DNA of 64,000 nucleotides from VRUE01 sp963712595 (GTDB taxonomy: Bacteria > Actinomycetota > Thermoleophilia > Solirubrobacterales > 70-9), in NCBI GenBank assembly GCA_963712595.1, contig CAVQIM010000003.1, forward strand, positions 491,280 to 555,279, written 5' to 3'. The notes beneath the pieces were generated by a model. That model was given only the letters and a program-made list of their open reading frames with translations. It was not told the DNA's origin and did no database searches. Both the position numbers and the translations under genes were made by a program. Below, piece by piece: positions 1-8,532 of this stretch; position 1 is the stretch's first letter, and every line of letters begins with the position of its first letter.

Positions 1-1152
1 TCCGTAGGTGGCGAGCATTGGCAATAGGACCACGGGGGCGAACTTGGTGAATGTGGCCAATGCCGCCATCGCACCTCTCGCTGCCGGCCGTGCCAGGACT
101 AGGAAGGTGGCAACGAGGAACATCGCCACCAGGGTGTCGTTCGAGTTGGAGAGGAGGGCGTAGGCGGTGTACGGGTAGGCGGCCCAGCCGAAGGCGAGGG
201 TTGCGGCGAGCTTGTTGCCCTCGGGGCCGGGGCGGATGCGGCGGCCGAGGAGGATGAGGAGGGCGAAGGTGGCGAGGTCGAAGAAGACGGCGGCGCCGTG
301 GGCCGCCGGGAGGTCGTCCCAGGTTCCCGACCAGGGCCAGATCCGCTCGAAGGGGACGTAGGAGTAGTAATTGACCGGGCCGTAGGTGTCTCCCTGCGAG
401 ACGTCCTCGGGGAAGTTGTCGTAGATCGGTTCGCCGTGGGCGATCCGGTCGGCACCGACCACGCTGGCGTAACCGACGTCGATCGCACCCGAGTCGGCGA
501 CGTTGAGGCCGACGCGAAAACCGATCAGGAAGAGTGCGGCGACCAACAGCCAGGTGGCCGGCCAGATCGGCCTGATCCCCGAACCGCGGCCGCGTAGACC
601 CGTCCACAGCGCCCTGCCGAAGAGGTAGAGCAAGGGCGCGTACTGGAGTGGAACCGAGACCCCGATCTCCGCCCGGTTGAAGAAGAGGTTGGAAACGCCA
701 AAGCCAAGCAAGGCAAGCAGATCGAGTGTGGCGAGCCGCCAGGGCCGTCTCCAGTCGATCAACCCGAGCAGGAAGAGGAGGCAGAGCGGCAGGAAGACGT
801 ACGGGGCGTTGAGCTTGTGGCCGAAGGCGCCGGAATATCCCCGGGCCATCTTCCAGGCGACCTGGTAGCCGGTCCAGGACTCGCGCACCAGCCCCGTGGT
901 GGAGTCCACGACGACGAGCGCCACCTCCTCGTCACCGACGAAATAGCCAACCTCCCAGTTGCCATCGACCTCGTTGGCGCTGTGCGTCAACGCCCCGTTC
1001 TCTTCCCTCTCCTCGACCACCTTCGAATCGCGATTGGCGATCCGAACCGCCTCATCAGCTCCCACCTCCTGCGCGAAGGCGGCGGCAGGCCACAGCAGCG
1101 CTACGAGCAGAAGGGCGCACAGGACCGTCGCTCCCGCGGGCGCCCTATCCAT
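1..1152 (-). CDS. Partial multi-pass membrane protein, glycosyltransferase-87-like
   Basis: The reading frame is open from an ATG at 1152 to the window edge (384 codons, C-terminus missing). Residues 1-28 look like a signal peptide (hydrophobic LLLVALLWPAAAFAQ). A soluble segment to about residue 105 has a PepSY-like feel (VVVDSTTGLVRESW) and is followed by many hydrophobic spans. The last visible part, with NDTLVAMFLVATF and LATFTKFAPVVLLP, resembles GT-C/GT87 polyprenyl-phosphate-mannose-type glycosyltransferases. The ATG shares one base with the stop of the upstream phosphodiesterase (TGATG), so the two are probably translationally coupled. The membrane assignment is secure; the glycosyltransferase role is inference. 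The frame is interrupted only by the window edge. Confidence 0.7.
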   Translation of the reverse strand, partial: MDRAPAGATVLCALLLVALLWPAAAFAQEVGADEAVRIANRDSKVVEEREENGALTHSANEVDGNWEVGYFVGDEEVALVVVDSTTGLVRESWTGYQVAWKMARGYSGAFGHKLNAPYVFLPLCLLFLLGLIDWRRPWRLATLDLLALLGFGVSNLFFNRAEIGVSVPLQYAPLLYLFGRALWTGLRGRGSGIRPIWPATWLLVAALFLIGFRVGLNVADSGAIDVGYASVVGADRIAHGEPIYDNFPEDVSQGDTYGPVNYYSYVPFERIWPWSGTWDDLPAAHGAAVFFDLATFALLILLGRRIRPGPEGNKLAATLAFGWAAYPYTAYALLSNSNDTLVAMFLVATFLVLARPAARGAMAALATFTKFAPVVLLPMLATYG

Positions 1153-2678
1153 CAACTCAACCCGAAGTGCTCGAGCACCACTGGAACCACGTCCCGCAGC
1201 GCCCACTGATCGCGCTCGTCCGGACTGTCCGGCCCGCAGCCGACGAAGAGCAGTGGGCCGAGCGAGTCGCCTGCTCGCAGCGAGCCGTGACTGCCGCCGC
1301 CTGCGTGGGTGACTCCCCCCCAGTCGACCGCCTCGTAACCCTCGGCCAGCGAGAGGACGAAGTCGCCGGCGTGCGGGCCGGTCAGGGCCGACCAGACTCT
1401 GGCGAGCGGGTCTGGGTAGACCTCGCTGCGCAGCCGTCCCTCCTCGATCTGCGCCTCAAGCACTCCCAGGTCGCCATCGAGGCGCCAGCGGCCGCCGCGG
1501 AGATCGGCGACCGCCGTGCCGGGACCGAAGCTGAGGCGTTGCCCGTTGCGTTCGATCACCGCGACCGCATCACTTCCCGGCGTACCCGGCGCCTCGCGAT
1601 GCAGGGCACCTCCGTCGCTGGACTCCATGCGGCAGACCAGGTCGATGCCTTCGATCTCAACCAGCGCACGCCGCACTTCCTCCGGGTCGGCGCGTTCGCC
1701 GTTGCAGGGCAAGAGGTAGACGTGGGCGGCGCGGCCGGTAGGGCTGACCGCGAGCTGTGCCCGCTCGGGCTCCGACTCGGAGGGGCGAAGCACCGACCAC
1801 TCGCGGGCGAGCAGGTCGGCGAGCGGCAGGCCCCGCTGCACCTCCGTCTGCGCATGATCGGCGAGCAGGATCAGGGCGTGGTCCTCGAGGAAGCGGTCCA
1901 GGCCTCCCGCCGCATCGACCAGTTTCGAGAAGCAGTGATCGGCCTTGGCAATCGACTCGACGCTCGCCCCTGGCCCGAAGCGGTGGGAGTAGTTGTCGTT
2001 GTCCGGCAGCGAGAAGAGGAGGAAGTCGAACCCGTCCGCCTTGGCCAGCTCGGCGGCGCAGCAGGCCGAGTAGCCGTCGCGGCTACCCGGGATCGAGGTC
2101 GACTTGCAGGGGACCTCGCGGCTTGCGTAGAGGTCTCCGTAGAAGAGCTCGCGCGGACCCCAGGTGTGATGGCGAAACTTGAGTCGGGTCGCATCGACCG
2201 CGCGGCGCAGCAGTCCCTCCAGCGAGACCTGGTGGCGATGGCGGCCCCGGTAGATCAGGAACGGCGTGCAGGCGGTGCGAAGAGCGGCGTCGTCGAGGTG
2301 CTCGAAGAGCGTCTCGAGGCTCGGGTTGAGGTGCGCGAGGTTCATGTTGTAGACGAGGTCGTAGAGGGCGCGGAAGATCCCGAAGGCGCGGCTGGCCTCG
2401 AGCGAGGAGCCGTACTCGACGTAGCGCCGCTCGAGCCGGTGGTACCAGTTCATGCCGCTGATCCAGTGCCCCTCCGCGCCGGCGCCGGTGACCATCTCGG
2501 CGCAGGCAACCGGGGTCACCGAGGGAAAGCTGGAGACGCAGTCCTCGACCAGGACCCCCCGTTCGATCAGGCGGGCGAAGGTTGGCGCACGTCCCTCGGC
2601 AACCGCGCGCAGGAGCATGTCCGTGCGCAGCGAGTCGACGTAGGTGAGGACGAGCTTCTTGGAGGCCATTGCCGCCAA
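1152..2678 (-). CDS. Alkaline-phosphatase-superfamily phosphodiesterase/nucleotide pyrophosphatase
   Basis: A 508-residue protein of the type I phosphodiesterase/nucleotide pyrophosphatase fold. Metal and nucleophile motifs appear in the expected order: D15 in LTYVDSLR, a FPSVTP nucleophile region at 51-56, LPDNDNYSHRFGP with D226, D228 and H232, and ADHAQ at 273-277. In this superfamily the last motif is usually SDHG, so the second metal site looks altered here. It probably hydrolyses a phosphodiester, a phosphonate or a lipid head group; the substrate cannot be read from the sequence. No clear signal peptide. The start could be M1 or M4 (2669). It is coupled to the downstream membrane protein gene. 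Confidence 0.8.
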   Translation of the reverse strand: MAAMASKKLVLTYVDSLRTDMLLRAVAEGRAPTFARLIERGVLVEDCVSSFPSVTPVACAEMVTGAGAEGHWISGMNWYHRLERRYVEYGSSLEASRAFGIFRALYDLVYNMNLAHLNPSLETLFEHLDDAALRTACTPFLIYRGRHRHQVSLEGLLRRAVDATRLKFRHHTWGPRELFYGDLYASREVPCKSTSIPGSRDGYSACCAAELAKADGFDFLLFSLPDNDNYSHRFGPGASVESIAKADHCFSKLVDAAGGLDRFLEDHALILLADHAQTEVQRGLPLADLLAREWSVLRPSESEPERAQLAVSPTGRAAHVYLLPCNGERADPEEVRRALVEIEGIDLVCRMESSDGGALHREAPGTPGSDAVAVIERNGQRLSFGPGTAVADLRGGRWRLDGDLGVLEAQIEEGRLRSEVYPDPLARVWSALTGPHAGDFVLSLAEGYEAVDWGGVTHAGGGSHGSLRAGDSLGPLLFVGCGPDSPDERDQWALRDVVPVVLEHFGLS

Positions 2679-2724
2679 TCATGCCGGTAGTGCCTCCCCA
2701 GCTCCGCCGGCAAGGACTCTGGAC

Positions 2725-2841
2725 TGAGGGCGGGTCTCGCCAGGGGCGGAGCGTCTTGTGCTTTTCTGCGCCGCCGCCGGCGGACAGCCGCCCACTGCCT
2801 TCAGAAAAGTTAAGCGGAGCCCCTGGCGAGACCCGCCCTCA
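2725..2841. repeat. Palindromic element PE-1, copy 1
   Basis: Perfect 23-bp outer arms (2725-2747 and 2819-2841) enclose a 71-nt core. The core has the family signature: GCGTCTTGTGCTTTTCTG on the left, CAGAAAAGTTAAGCGGA on the right. The inner stem CTTTTCTG/CAGAAAAG replaces the CTTTTTCG/CGAAAAAG of other copies, a compensatory change. The right arm contains the stop codon of the minus-strand membrane protein gene ending at 2839. It lies between that gene and the phosphodiesterase gene. Confidence 0.85.
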
Positions 2842-3273
2842 CCGCAAAACCCGCAGCCCGGCGTGTTTGCGCTGGGCGCGGCGACGGCGCGAGAGGCCGA
2901 GCCAGGCGAGGGCGGCCAGGACGAGCAGGGCCGCGGGCGAGATCAGGATCGAGATCGCCACGACGAGCAGGGCCGCGAGCGAGACGAGAAAGCCGAGCGC
3001 GCCAGAGCCGCTGCCCTCGCGGCGGCCGGCCGCGCTGACCACGTCGCTGACGACGATGCAGGCGAAAACCGCCCCGAGCAAGCAGAAGAAAGCGCCCACC
3101 GGGGTGCTGAGGTCAGCGGTCCCAGCGAGCAGAGCGCCGGCGACGATGCCGATGACCGCTGCGAGGATCGTCATCCGCCCACGAGCCGATCCGTGCGTGC
3201 CGGTGGTGCCGGCGAGCATCCCAATTGCGATGCCGATGCCGAGCTCGAGACAGATGCCGGAGAAGGATCCCAC
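2839..3273 (-). CDS. Small integral membrane protein, unknown function
   Basis: A 144-residue, strongly hydrophobic protein with about four membrane spans: residues 8-24, 36-52, 60-80 and 95-125. Its tail is basic (LSRRRRAQRKHAGLRVLR), which would favour a cytoplasmic C-terminus. I do not recognise the family. It is transcribed divergently from the aminotransferase gene at 3327. Its stop codon lies inside the right arm of PE-1 copy 1, so the gene end and the palindrome are physically fused. It is kept because the hydrophobic pattern and codon bias look genuine and the opposite frame is not convincing. Confidence 0.65.
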   Translation of the reverse strand: MGSFSGICLELGIGIAIGMLAGTTGTHGSARGRMTILAAVIGIVAGALLAGTADLSTPVGAFFCLLGAVFACIVVSDVVSAAGRREGSGSGALGFLVSLAALLVVAISILISPAALLVLAALAWLGLSRRRRAQRKHAGLRVLR

Positions 3274-3326
3274 GCGGAAAACCTAGCTCCCTGAGCCGCG
3301 CGGCGCTGATTCGGCACACTGTTCCA

Positions 3327-4694
3327 ATGCCAGACCCGCCCCACCGCCGTCGCGCCCACGCCCGCAGCAGCGACCTGGAGCGCTACGCGGGTCTCTTCGC
3401 CCAGCGGACGGCGGTGATGCGCTCCTCGGCGATGCGCGACTTGATGGCCGTCACCGCCCGGCCGGACGTGATCTCGCTGGCGGGAGGGCTGCCAGACACC
3501 TCGACCTTCCCGCCCCAGGCATTCGCCGCGCAGATGACGCGGATCGCGCAGGAGTCGGCGGCGGAGGCACTGCAGTACGGCCCGACCGAGGGCTTCCGCG
3601 AGACGGTCGACTGCATCGTCGAGGTGATGGGTGCCGAGGGAATGCTGCCCGACCCCGAGGACGTGATCGTCACCACCGGCGGCCAGCAGGCGATCGACCT
3701 GATCTGCAAGGTGCTGGTCGATCCCGGCGACGTCGTCATCTGCGAGGCGCCCACCTACCCCGGCGCGATCCCGGTCTTCTGCAGCTACCAGGCGGAGACG
3801 ATCCAGATCGAGTGCGACGAGGACGGGATGCGGGTGGAGGAGCTGGAGCGGGTACTGGAGGAGCTCGACGGCGAGGGTCGACGTCCCAAGCTGATCTACT
3901 CGGTGCCGAACTTCCAGAACCCCGCCGGGGTGACGATGTCGCTGCAGCGCCGGCGGCGCCTGGTCGAGCTGGCGAGATCGCGCGAGCTGCTCGTGGTGGA
4001 GGACAACCCCTACGGCCTGCTGCGCTTCGGCGGCGAGGCGCTGCCGCCGCTCTACCAGCTCGACGGGGGCGACTTCGTCGTCTACGTGGGCACCTTCTCC
4101 AAGATCCTCTCCCCCGGCATCCGCCTCGGCTGGGCGGTGGCACCGCCACCGGTGATGGAGAAGATCGTGCTCGGCAAGCAGGCCGCCGACCTCTGCACCT
4201 CCACCCTGACCCAGTACTTCGTGCGCGAGTACTTCGCCCAGGGGCGCTGGACCGACTACATCGAGAGCCTGGTCGGGATCTACCGAAGCCGTCGCGACGC
4301 CATGATCGAGGCGCTGCGCACCCACTTCCCGCCGCAGGCGAGTTGGACCGAGCCCGAAGGCGGCCTCTTCGTCTGGGCAACCCTTCCCGACTACATCGAC
4401 ACCAGCGACCTGCTGGCAAAGGCGCTGCGCGAGGACGTTGCCTTCGTTCCAGGCCAAGCCGCCTACGTCGACGGTCGCGGCCGCAGCTCGATGCGGCTCA
4501 ACTTCTCCGCCGGCAACGAGGACCGCATCCGCGAGGGGATTCGCCGCATCGGCAAAGTGATCGGCGAACAGGTCGAGCTCTACAGCGCCTTGACCGGCGA
4601 GCCCCCGGCGATGCCCGTGGTCGCACCGGAGGCCGCCTCGGCGGAGGGGGAGAACGTCGTGCCGTTTCGCAGGACGGGGGAGGAAAGCGGGTGA
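3327..4694 (+). CDS. PLP-dependent class I/II aminotransferase (MocR/LysN-like catalytic domain)
   Basis: A 455-residue fold-type I aminotransferase. Markers are LAGGLPD near residue 50, QYGPTEGFRE, TGGQQAID, the substrate/PLP segment VPNFQNPAG, VVEDNPYG, and the Schiff-base lysine K259 in YVGTFSKILSPG. This combination is typical of 2-aminoadipate/aromatic aminotransferases and of MocR catalytic domains; there is no GntR DNA-binding domain. I chose ATG 3327 over an upstream in-frame ATG at 3225 because the 34 extra residues are arginine-rich, unlike the family, and overlap the divergent gene. Its stop overlaps the start of the Ddl-like gene (GTGA), so the two form an operon. The amino-acid substrate is not determined. 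Confidence 0.88.
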   Translation: MPDPPHRRRAHARSSDLERYAGLFAQRTAVMRSSAMRDLMAVTARPDVISLAGGLPDTSTFPPQAFAAQMTRIAQESAAEALQYGPTEGFRETVDCIVEVMGAEGMLPDPEDVIVTTGGQQAIDLICKVLVDPGDVVICEAPTYPGAIPVFCSYQAETIQIECDEDGMRVEELERVLEELDGEGRRPKLIYSVPNFQNPAGVTMSLQRRRRLVELARSRELLVVEDNPYGLLRFGGEALPPLYQLDGGDFVVYVGTFSKILSPGIRLGWAVAPPPVMEKIVLGKQAADLCTSTLTQYFVREYFAQGRWTDYIESLVGIYRSRRDAMIEALRTHFPPQASWTEPEGGLFVWATLPDYIDTSDLLAKALREDVAFVPGQAAYVDGRGRSSMRLNFSAGNEDRIREGIRRIGKVIGEQVELYSALTGEPPAMPVVAPEAASAEGENVVPFRRTGEESG

Positions 4695-5623
4695 AGGTCG
4701 CGGTGCTGAAAGGCGGGCGGTCGCTGGAGCGGGGAGTGTCGCTGCGCTCCGGCGCTCGGGTCGAGGACGCGCTGGAGCGGCTCGGCTACGACGTGCTCTC
4801 GCTGGAGGCCGACTCAGCGCTGGTCAAGCGGCTGGCGGCCGGGCGGCCCGACGTCGCCTTCATCGCGATGCACGGGCGCGGCGGCGAGGACGGCACCGCT
4901 CAGGAGCTGCTCGAAATCCTCGGCATCCCCTTCACGGGACCGGGCGTGGCGGCCTGCACCCGCTGCATCGACAAGGTCCTGGCCAAGCACGATCTGCGCT
5001 CCGCCGGGGTCCCCACCCCCGATTGGTTCGCCTTCAACGAAACGGCCTTCCGCGAACTTGGCGCCGGAGACGCCCTCGGCGGTATCGAGGAACGCCTCGG
5101 CTTCCCGCTCGTGGTCAAGCCAAGCCGCGGCGGCTCGGCGCTTGGAGTGAAATTCGCCGAGAGCTGGTTCGACGTTCCCGAGGCGCTTGTCTCGGCCTTC
5201 AGCTACGACGACCGGGTTCTGCTCGAGCGCTTCGTCGACGGGCGCGAGCTGGCGGTCAGCGTGCTCGGCGACGAGCCGCTGCCCGTGGTCGAGGCCATCC
5301 CCCGCGCCGGCGACAGCTACGACTTCGAAGCCCGCTACGAGATCGGTCGCACCTCCTTCGTCTGCCCGGCTGAACTTGGCGAGGCCGAGGCGGCGAGGAT
5401 CACCGAAACAGCGCTCGCCGCCTACAGGGCGCTCGGCTGCTCCGGCTTCTCCCGCGTCGACCTGATCCTCGGTGCCGACGGCCCGCAGGTACTCGAGGTG
5501 AACGCGATACCCGGCCTCACCGACACCAGCCTCCTCCCCCAGGCGGCGGAGGCGGCCGGCATGTCCTTCGAGCAGCTGGTCGAGAGGATCCTCGACCTGG
5601 CGCGGGCCCCGGTGGGCGCTTAA
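4691..5623 (+). CDS. D-alanine--D-alanine ligase-like ATP-grasp enzyme (first of two)
   Basis: A 310-residue ATP-grasp ligase with a Ddl-type N-terminal domain (LKGGRSLERGVSLRSG, then AFIAMHGRGGEDG), central ATP-grasp (PLVVKPSRGGSALGV, VLLERFVDGREL), the omega-loop region YDFEARY followed by CPAEL, and the C-terminal metal motif LEVNAIPGLTDTS. In this family the reaction is ATP-dependent condensation of two D-alanines for peptidoglycan precursors. The start is GTG 4691 overlapping the aminotransferase stop, with a GGAGGAAAG ribosome-binding site. A second Ddl gene lies at 32724 in the cell-wall operon. That one is likelier to be housekeeping, and this copy may serve a related dipeptide or act as an isozyme. 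Confidence 0.85.
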   Translation: MKVAVLKGGRSLERGVSLRSGARVEDALERLGYDVLSLEADSALVKRLAAGRPDVAFIAMHGRGGEDGTAQELLEILGIPFTGPGVAACTRCIDKVLAKHDLRSAGVPTPDWFAFNETAFRELGAGDALGGIEERLGFPLVVKPSRGGSALGVKFAESWFDVPEALVSAFSYDDRVLLERFVDGRELAVSVLGDEPLPVVEAIPRAGDSYDFEARYEIGRTSFVCPAELGEAEAARITETALAAYRALGCSGFSRVDLILGADGPQVLEVNAIPGLTDTSLLPQAAEAAGMSFEQLVERILDLARAPVGA

Positions 5624-5707
5624 GAGGGGCCCTGTGTCGCCTGGAGGCTTTGCCCCCACGGCACACCGCTTGGCTTCGGGCGCTGCGGGCTCGTCGCTCG
5701 TCTGCAC

Positions 5708-6211
5708 CTACCTGGCCAGCCGGAGGCGCTGCACCGGCAGGCTGATACCGGCGCGGAATTCGTGGTCGAACTCCTGGCCGAACTCGCTGAATCCGTGACG
5801 GCGGTAGAACTCGCGGCTCGGATTGCGGGCGAAGATAGCGACTTCGAGCGGTTCGTCGGTATTTGCGATTAGCCGCTCGAGCAGGGCATCGCCAACGCCG
5901 GTGCCGTCATAAGCCTCCGCGACAAACACGCCGATGTCGCCGACCCCCTCGTCCGTGCGGTCGTACGTCACGGTGCCGATGATGCGACCGTCTACTAACG
6001 CTACGAGGTTGCGGCCGCGATTGGCTGGCTTAGCCAGCATCGCTCGATACAGAGCGAGGTCTTCTTCCGTCGGCGGCAACACGGCCAGCTCGTTTTCCAG
6101 CACGGACTGCGTAACACCGGTCTCCGGATGCGCGTAGCGGGCCCGCCATGCGTGCTTCCTGAGCCATTGCACCGCCTCGGCGTCGGCCTCAGTCGCGCTC
6201 CTGGTCTCCAT
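5708..6211 (-). CDS. GNAT-family N-acetyltransferase
   Basis: A 167-residue single-domain GNAT protein. The N-terminal beta-alpha element (METRSATEADAEAVQWL), the central strand GTVTYDRTDEGVGDIGVFV and the acetyl-CoA loop region with GTGVGDALLERL are visible, followed by FARNPSREFYRRHGF, the usual C-terminal segment. Acceptor unknown. The gene is slightly less GC-rich than its neighbours and stands alone between the convergent Ddl-like gene and the nuclease gene, so it may be an acquired gene (inference). Nothing recognisable was found in the 84 bases between it and the ligase gene. Confidence 0.8.
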   Translation of the reverse strand: METRSATEADAEAVQWLRKHAWRARYAHPETGVTQSVLENELAVLPPTEEDLALYRAMLAKPANRGRNLVALVDGRIIGTVTYDRTDEGVGDIGVFVAEAYDGTGVGDALLERLIANTDEPLEVAIFARNPSREFYRRHGFSEFGQEFDHEFRAGISLPVQRLRLAR

Positions 6212-6265
6212 TGCCCACAGCTTGACACTGGGCCGACTTCTCGGCCGGTCCCCGTCGCCCCCTGG

Positions 6266-6760
6266 CTAGGAGTCCTCGCCCTGGGCGAAGTCGTCGGGTG
6301 AGACCTCGTCGAGGAACTCCTTGAACTTGTCGACGACCTCCTCGGTGTCCTCGACATCGTGCTCGAACTCGATCGCCGACTCCTCGATCACGTCCTCGTC
6401 GGCGAAGATCGGGGCCGAGACCCGCACCGCGAGGGCGAGGGCGTCGGAGGGCCGCGAGTCGATCTCCAGCTCCGAGCCGTTGATCGAGACCGTGATCGAG
6501 GCGTAGAAGGTGTTGTCGCGCAGCTCGGTCACCGAGACCCGCTCGCATTTGGCGTCGAGCTGCTCGAGCAGGTCGGAGAGCAGGTCGTGGGTCATCGGCC
6601 GCGGCGTCGAGGCCCCCTGCAGCTTCATCAGGATCGCGGCCGCCTCGGGGTGGCCGATCCAGATCGGCAGGAACTTGTTGCTGTCGACCGTCTTCAACAA
6701 AACGATCGGCTGCTTGCCGACCATGTCGAAGCTGACGCCATAGATCTGCATCTGCTGCAC
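6266..6760 (-). CDS. Bifunctional nuclease family protein (BFN/DUF151)
   Basis: A 164-residue protein matching the bifunctional nuclease (DUF151) family: an N-terminal strand-rich segment with VLLKTVDSNKFLPIWIGHPEA, then VTELRDNTFYASI and the conserved SRPSDALALAVRVSAPIFADEDV. The tail is acidic. Family members have been described with RNase and DNase activity and occur widely in actinobacteria. Two starts are possible, 6760 or 6751 (MQIYGVS). With the first, the coding region begins four bases after the 3' end of tRNA-Ile, so tRNA processing would leave an almost leaderless mRNA. Confidence 0.82.
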   Translation of the reverse strand: MQQMQIYGVSFDMVGKQPIVLLKTVDSNKFLPIWIGHPEAAAILMKLQGASTPRPMTHDLLSDLLEQLDAKCERVSVTELRDNTFYASITVSINGSELEIDSRPSDALALAVRVSAPIFADEDVIEESAIEFEHDVEDTEEVVDKFKEFLDEVSPDDFAQGEDS

Positions 6761-6763
6761 GAG

Positions 6764-6837
<74 letters not shown>

Positions 6838-6887
6838 GCAGTCAAGCCGAAGGATAGCGGGGGAATCCGGGCCGGCGGGCGTGCCTT

Positions 6888-7763
6888 TCAGCGACCGCGG
6901 GCGCCGAGGTCGCGGGCGAGGGCGAGGGCGTCGTCGAGGTCCTCGAACCGGATCTCGACCGCGATCTCCCCCCCGCGCGGCCGGACCTTGACCTCGTGCC
7001 CGAGGGCCGACTCCAGCTCGTCCGCCGCCTTGCGCAGCGCGGTGGCCTGCTCGGGCGCCAGCTTCCCCCCAAGGCTCCTCGCTTTTCTTGGCTGGCCAGC
7101 CAGCTTGGCCCTGTTCTCGGTCTCGCGGACCGACCAGCCTCCGCGTACCGCGTCGCGGGCGAGGCGGCGTCTGACGTCATTTCCCTCGGCTGTGAGCAGG
7201 GCCTTGCCGTGACCCTCGCTGAGCTCGCCCGACTCCAGCAGTCCGAGTGCCTCGTCGGGCAGGTCGAGGAGCCGGATCAGGTTGGAGACCGCGGGCCGGC
7301 TGCGACCGACGCGCCGGGCGAGCTCCTCCTTGGAGAGGCCGAGGTCGTCGACCAGGGCAGCGCAGGCGCGGGCCTCGTCCACCGGGTTGAGGTCCTCGCG
7401 GACCATGTTCTCGATCAGGGCCACCTGCATCCGCTCGGCGAGCTCCTGGTCGCGGACGACGGCCGGGACCTTGGCGAGGCCGGCGGCCTGGGCCGCACGC
7501 CAGCGCCGCTCGCCGGCGATCAGCTCGTAGCTGCCGTCGGGGAGGGGTCGGACGAGCAGCGGCTGGACGACGCCGTTGGCCTCGATCGAGGAGGCCAGGC
7601 CGGCGAGCGACTCGGGGTCGATCCTCGTCCGCGGCTGGTTCGGATTCGGCTTGATCAGCTCGGTGGGGAGCTCTCGCAGCTCACCCGCATGCTCGGCGTC
7701 GGCTTCGGGAAGGATGGCGGAGAGGCCGCTGCCGAGGCCGCGGCGGGTCGCGCTCTTAGCCAC
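6888..7763 (-). CDS. parB: Chromosome-partitioning protein ParB
   Basis: A 291-residue ParB/Spo0J CTPase and DNA-binding protein. It has a basic N-terminus (MAKSATRRGLGSGLSAIL), the conserved nucleotide-binding boxes GERRWRA (84-90) and ENMVREDLNP (118-127), and a helix-turn-helix around 143-166 (LSKEELARRVGRSRPAVSN). The C-terminal part should dimerise. ParB loads at parS and spreads to organise the origin. The ATG overlaps the end of parA by 8 bp, the usual coupled parA-parB arrangement near oriC. A parS-like sequence lies at 11219-11232. Confidence 0.95.
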   Translation of the reverse strand: MAKSATRRGLGSGLSAILPEADAEHAGELRELPTELIKPNPNQPRTRIDPESLAGLASSIEANGVVQPLLVRPLPDGSYELIAGERRWRAAQAAGLAKVPAVVRDQELAERMQVALIENMVREDLNPVDEARACAALVDDLGLSKEELARRVGRSRPAVSNLIRLLDLPDEALGLLESGELSEGHGKALLTAEGNDVRRRLARDAVRGGWSVRETENRAKLAGQPRKARSLGGKLAPEQATALRKAADELESALGHEVKVRPRGGEIAVEIRFEDLDDALALARDLGARGR

Positions 7764-8514
7764 GCGCGGCCAGCTCCTGCGCGAGGGCGCGGTAGGCGAC
7801 GGAACCGCGCGACTGGGGAGAGTGCTCGGTCACGGGCAGACCATAGCTGGGGGCCTCGGCGACGCGGACGCTGCGGGGGATGACCGTCTCGAAGACCATC
7901 TCGGGGAAGTGCTGGCGCAGTTCCCGCTCGACGTCCTGTGCCAGGCGGGTGCGCTCGTCGTGCATGGTGACCAAGAGCCCCGACACCTCCAGCCCGGGGT
8001 TGAGCTCGCGGCGGATCGTCGCCAGCGTGTCGAGGAACTGGACCAGCCCCTCGAGCGCCAGGTACTCGGCCTGGACGGGAACCACCACCCGGTCGGCAGC
8101 GGCGAGGGCATTGACGCTGACCGGGCCCAGCGCGGGCGGGCAGTCGAGCAGGGTGTAGGCAAAGCGCTCGCGCACGGGGCCCAGCCGCTCGCGCAGGCGC
8201 GTCTCGGAGCCCTCGATCCGCGGCAGCTCGACCGCGGCGCCGGCGAGATCGCGGTTGGCGGGAACGAGCCAGAGGTTGTCCGGGCCCGCCGGACGCGCCG
8301 CCTCGGCGACCGATACCTCGCCGGTGAGGCAGTCGTAGGAGGAGGGGTGCAGGTCGCGCTCGCCCCCGAGCGCGACCGTCGCGTTGCACTGCGGATCGAG
8401 GTCTACCAGCAGCGTCTGGGCGCCGGCCGAGGCCACGCAGGCGGCCACGTTGACGGCGGTCGTCGTCTTGCCGACGCCACCCTTCTGGTTTGCGATCGCG
8501 TAGACGACGCCCAT
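7756..8514 (-). CDS. parA: Chromosome-partitioning ATPase ParA/Soj
   Basis: A 252-residue ParA-family ATPase with the deviant Walker A motif KGGVGKTT at residues 11-18 (MGVVYAIANQ precedes it), the Walker A' segment VDLDPQCNAT and LLDCPPALGP as Walker B. It binds DNA non-specifically when ATP-bound and moves ParB-parS complexes. It lies downstream of rsmG and overlaps parB, the canonical order. There is no N-terminal extension, so this is the short chromosomal Soj type. Confidence 0.95.
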   Translation of the reverse strand: MGVVYAIANQKGGVGKTTTAVNVAACVASAGAQTLLVDLDPQCNATVALGGERDLHPSSYDCLTGEVSVAEAARPAGPDNLWLVPANRDLAGAAVELPRIEGSETRLRERLGPVRERFAYTLLDCPPALGPVSVNALAAADRVVVPVQAEYLALEGLVQFLDTLATIRRELNPGLEVSGLLVTMHDERTRLAQDVERELRQHFPEMVFETVIPRSVRVAEAPSYGLPVTEHSPQSRGSVAYRALAQELAARG

Positions 8515-8532
8515 GCGGCCGCAGACTAGTGC

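Noticed and set aside
1167..2690. 507-codon plus-strand frame opposite the phosphodiesterase
   Set aside because: Antisense frame without recognisable motifs, while the minus strand has a complete active site.
5624..5707. Possible further palindromic element between the Ddl-like and GNAT genes
   Set aside because: Only short complementary patches; no arms and no match to any PE core.
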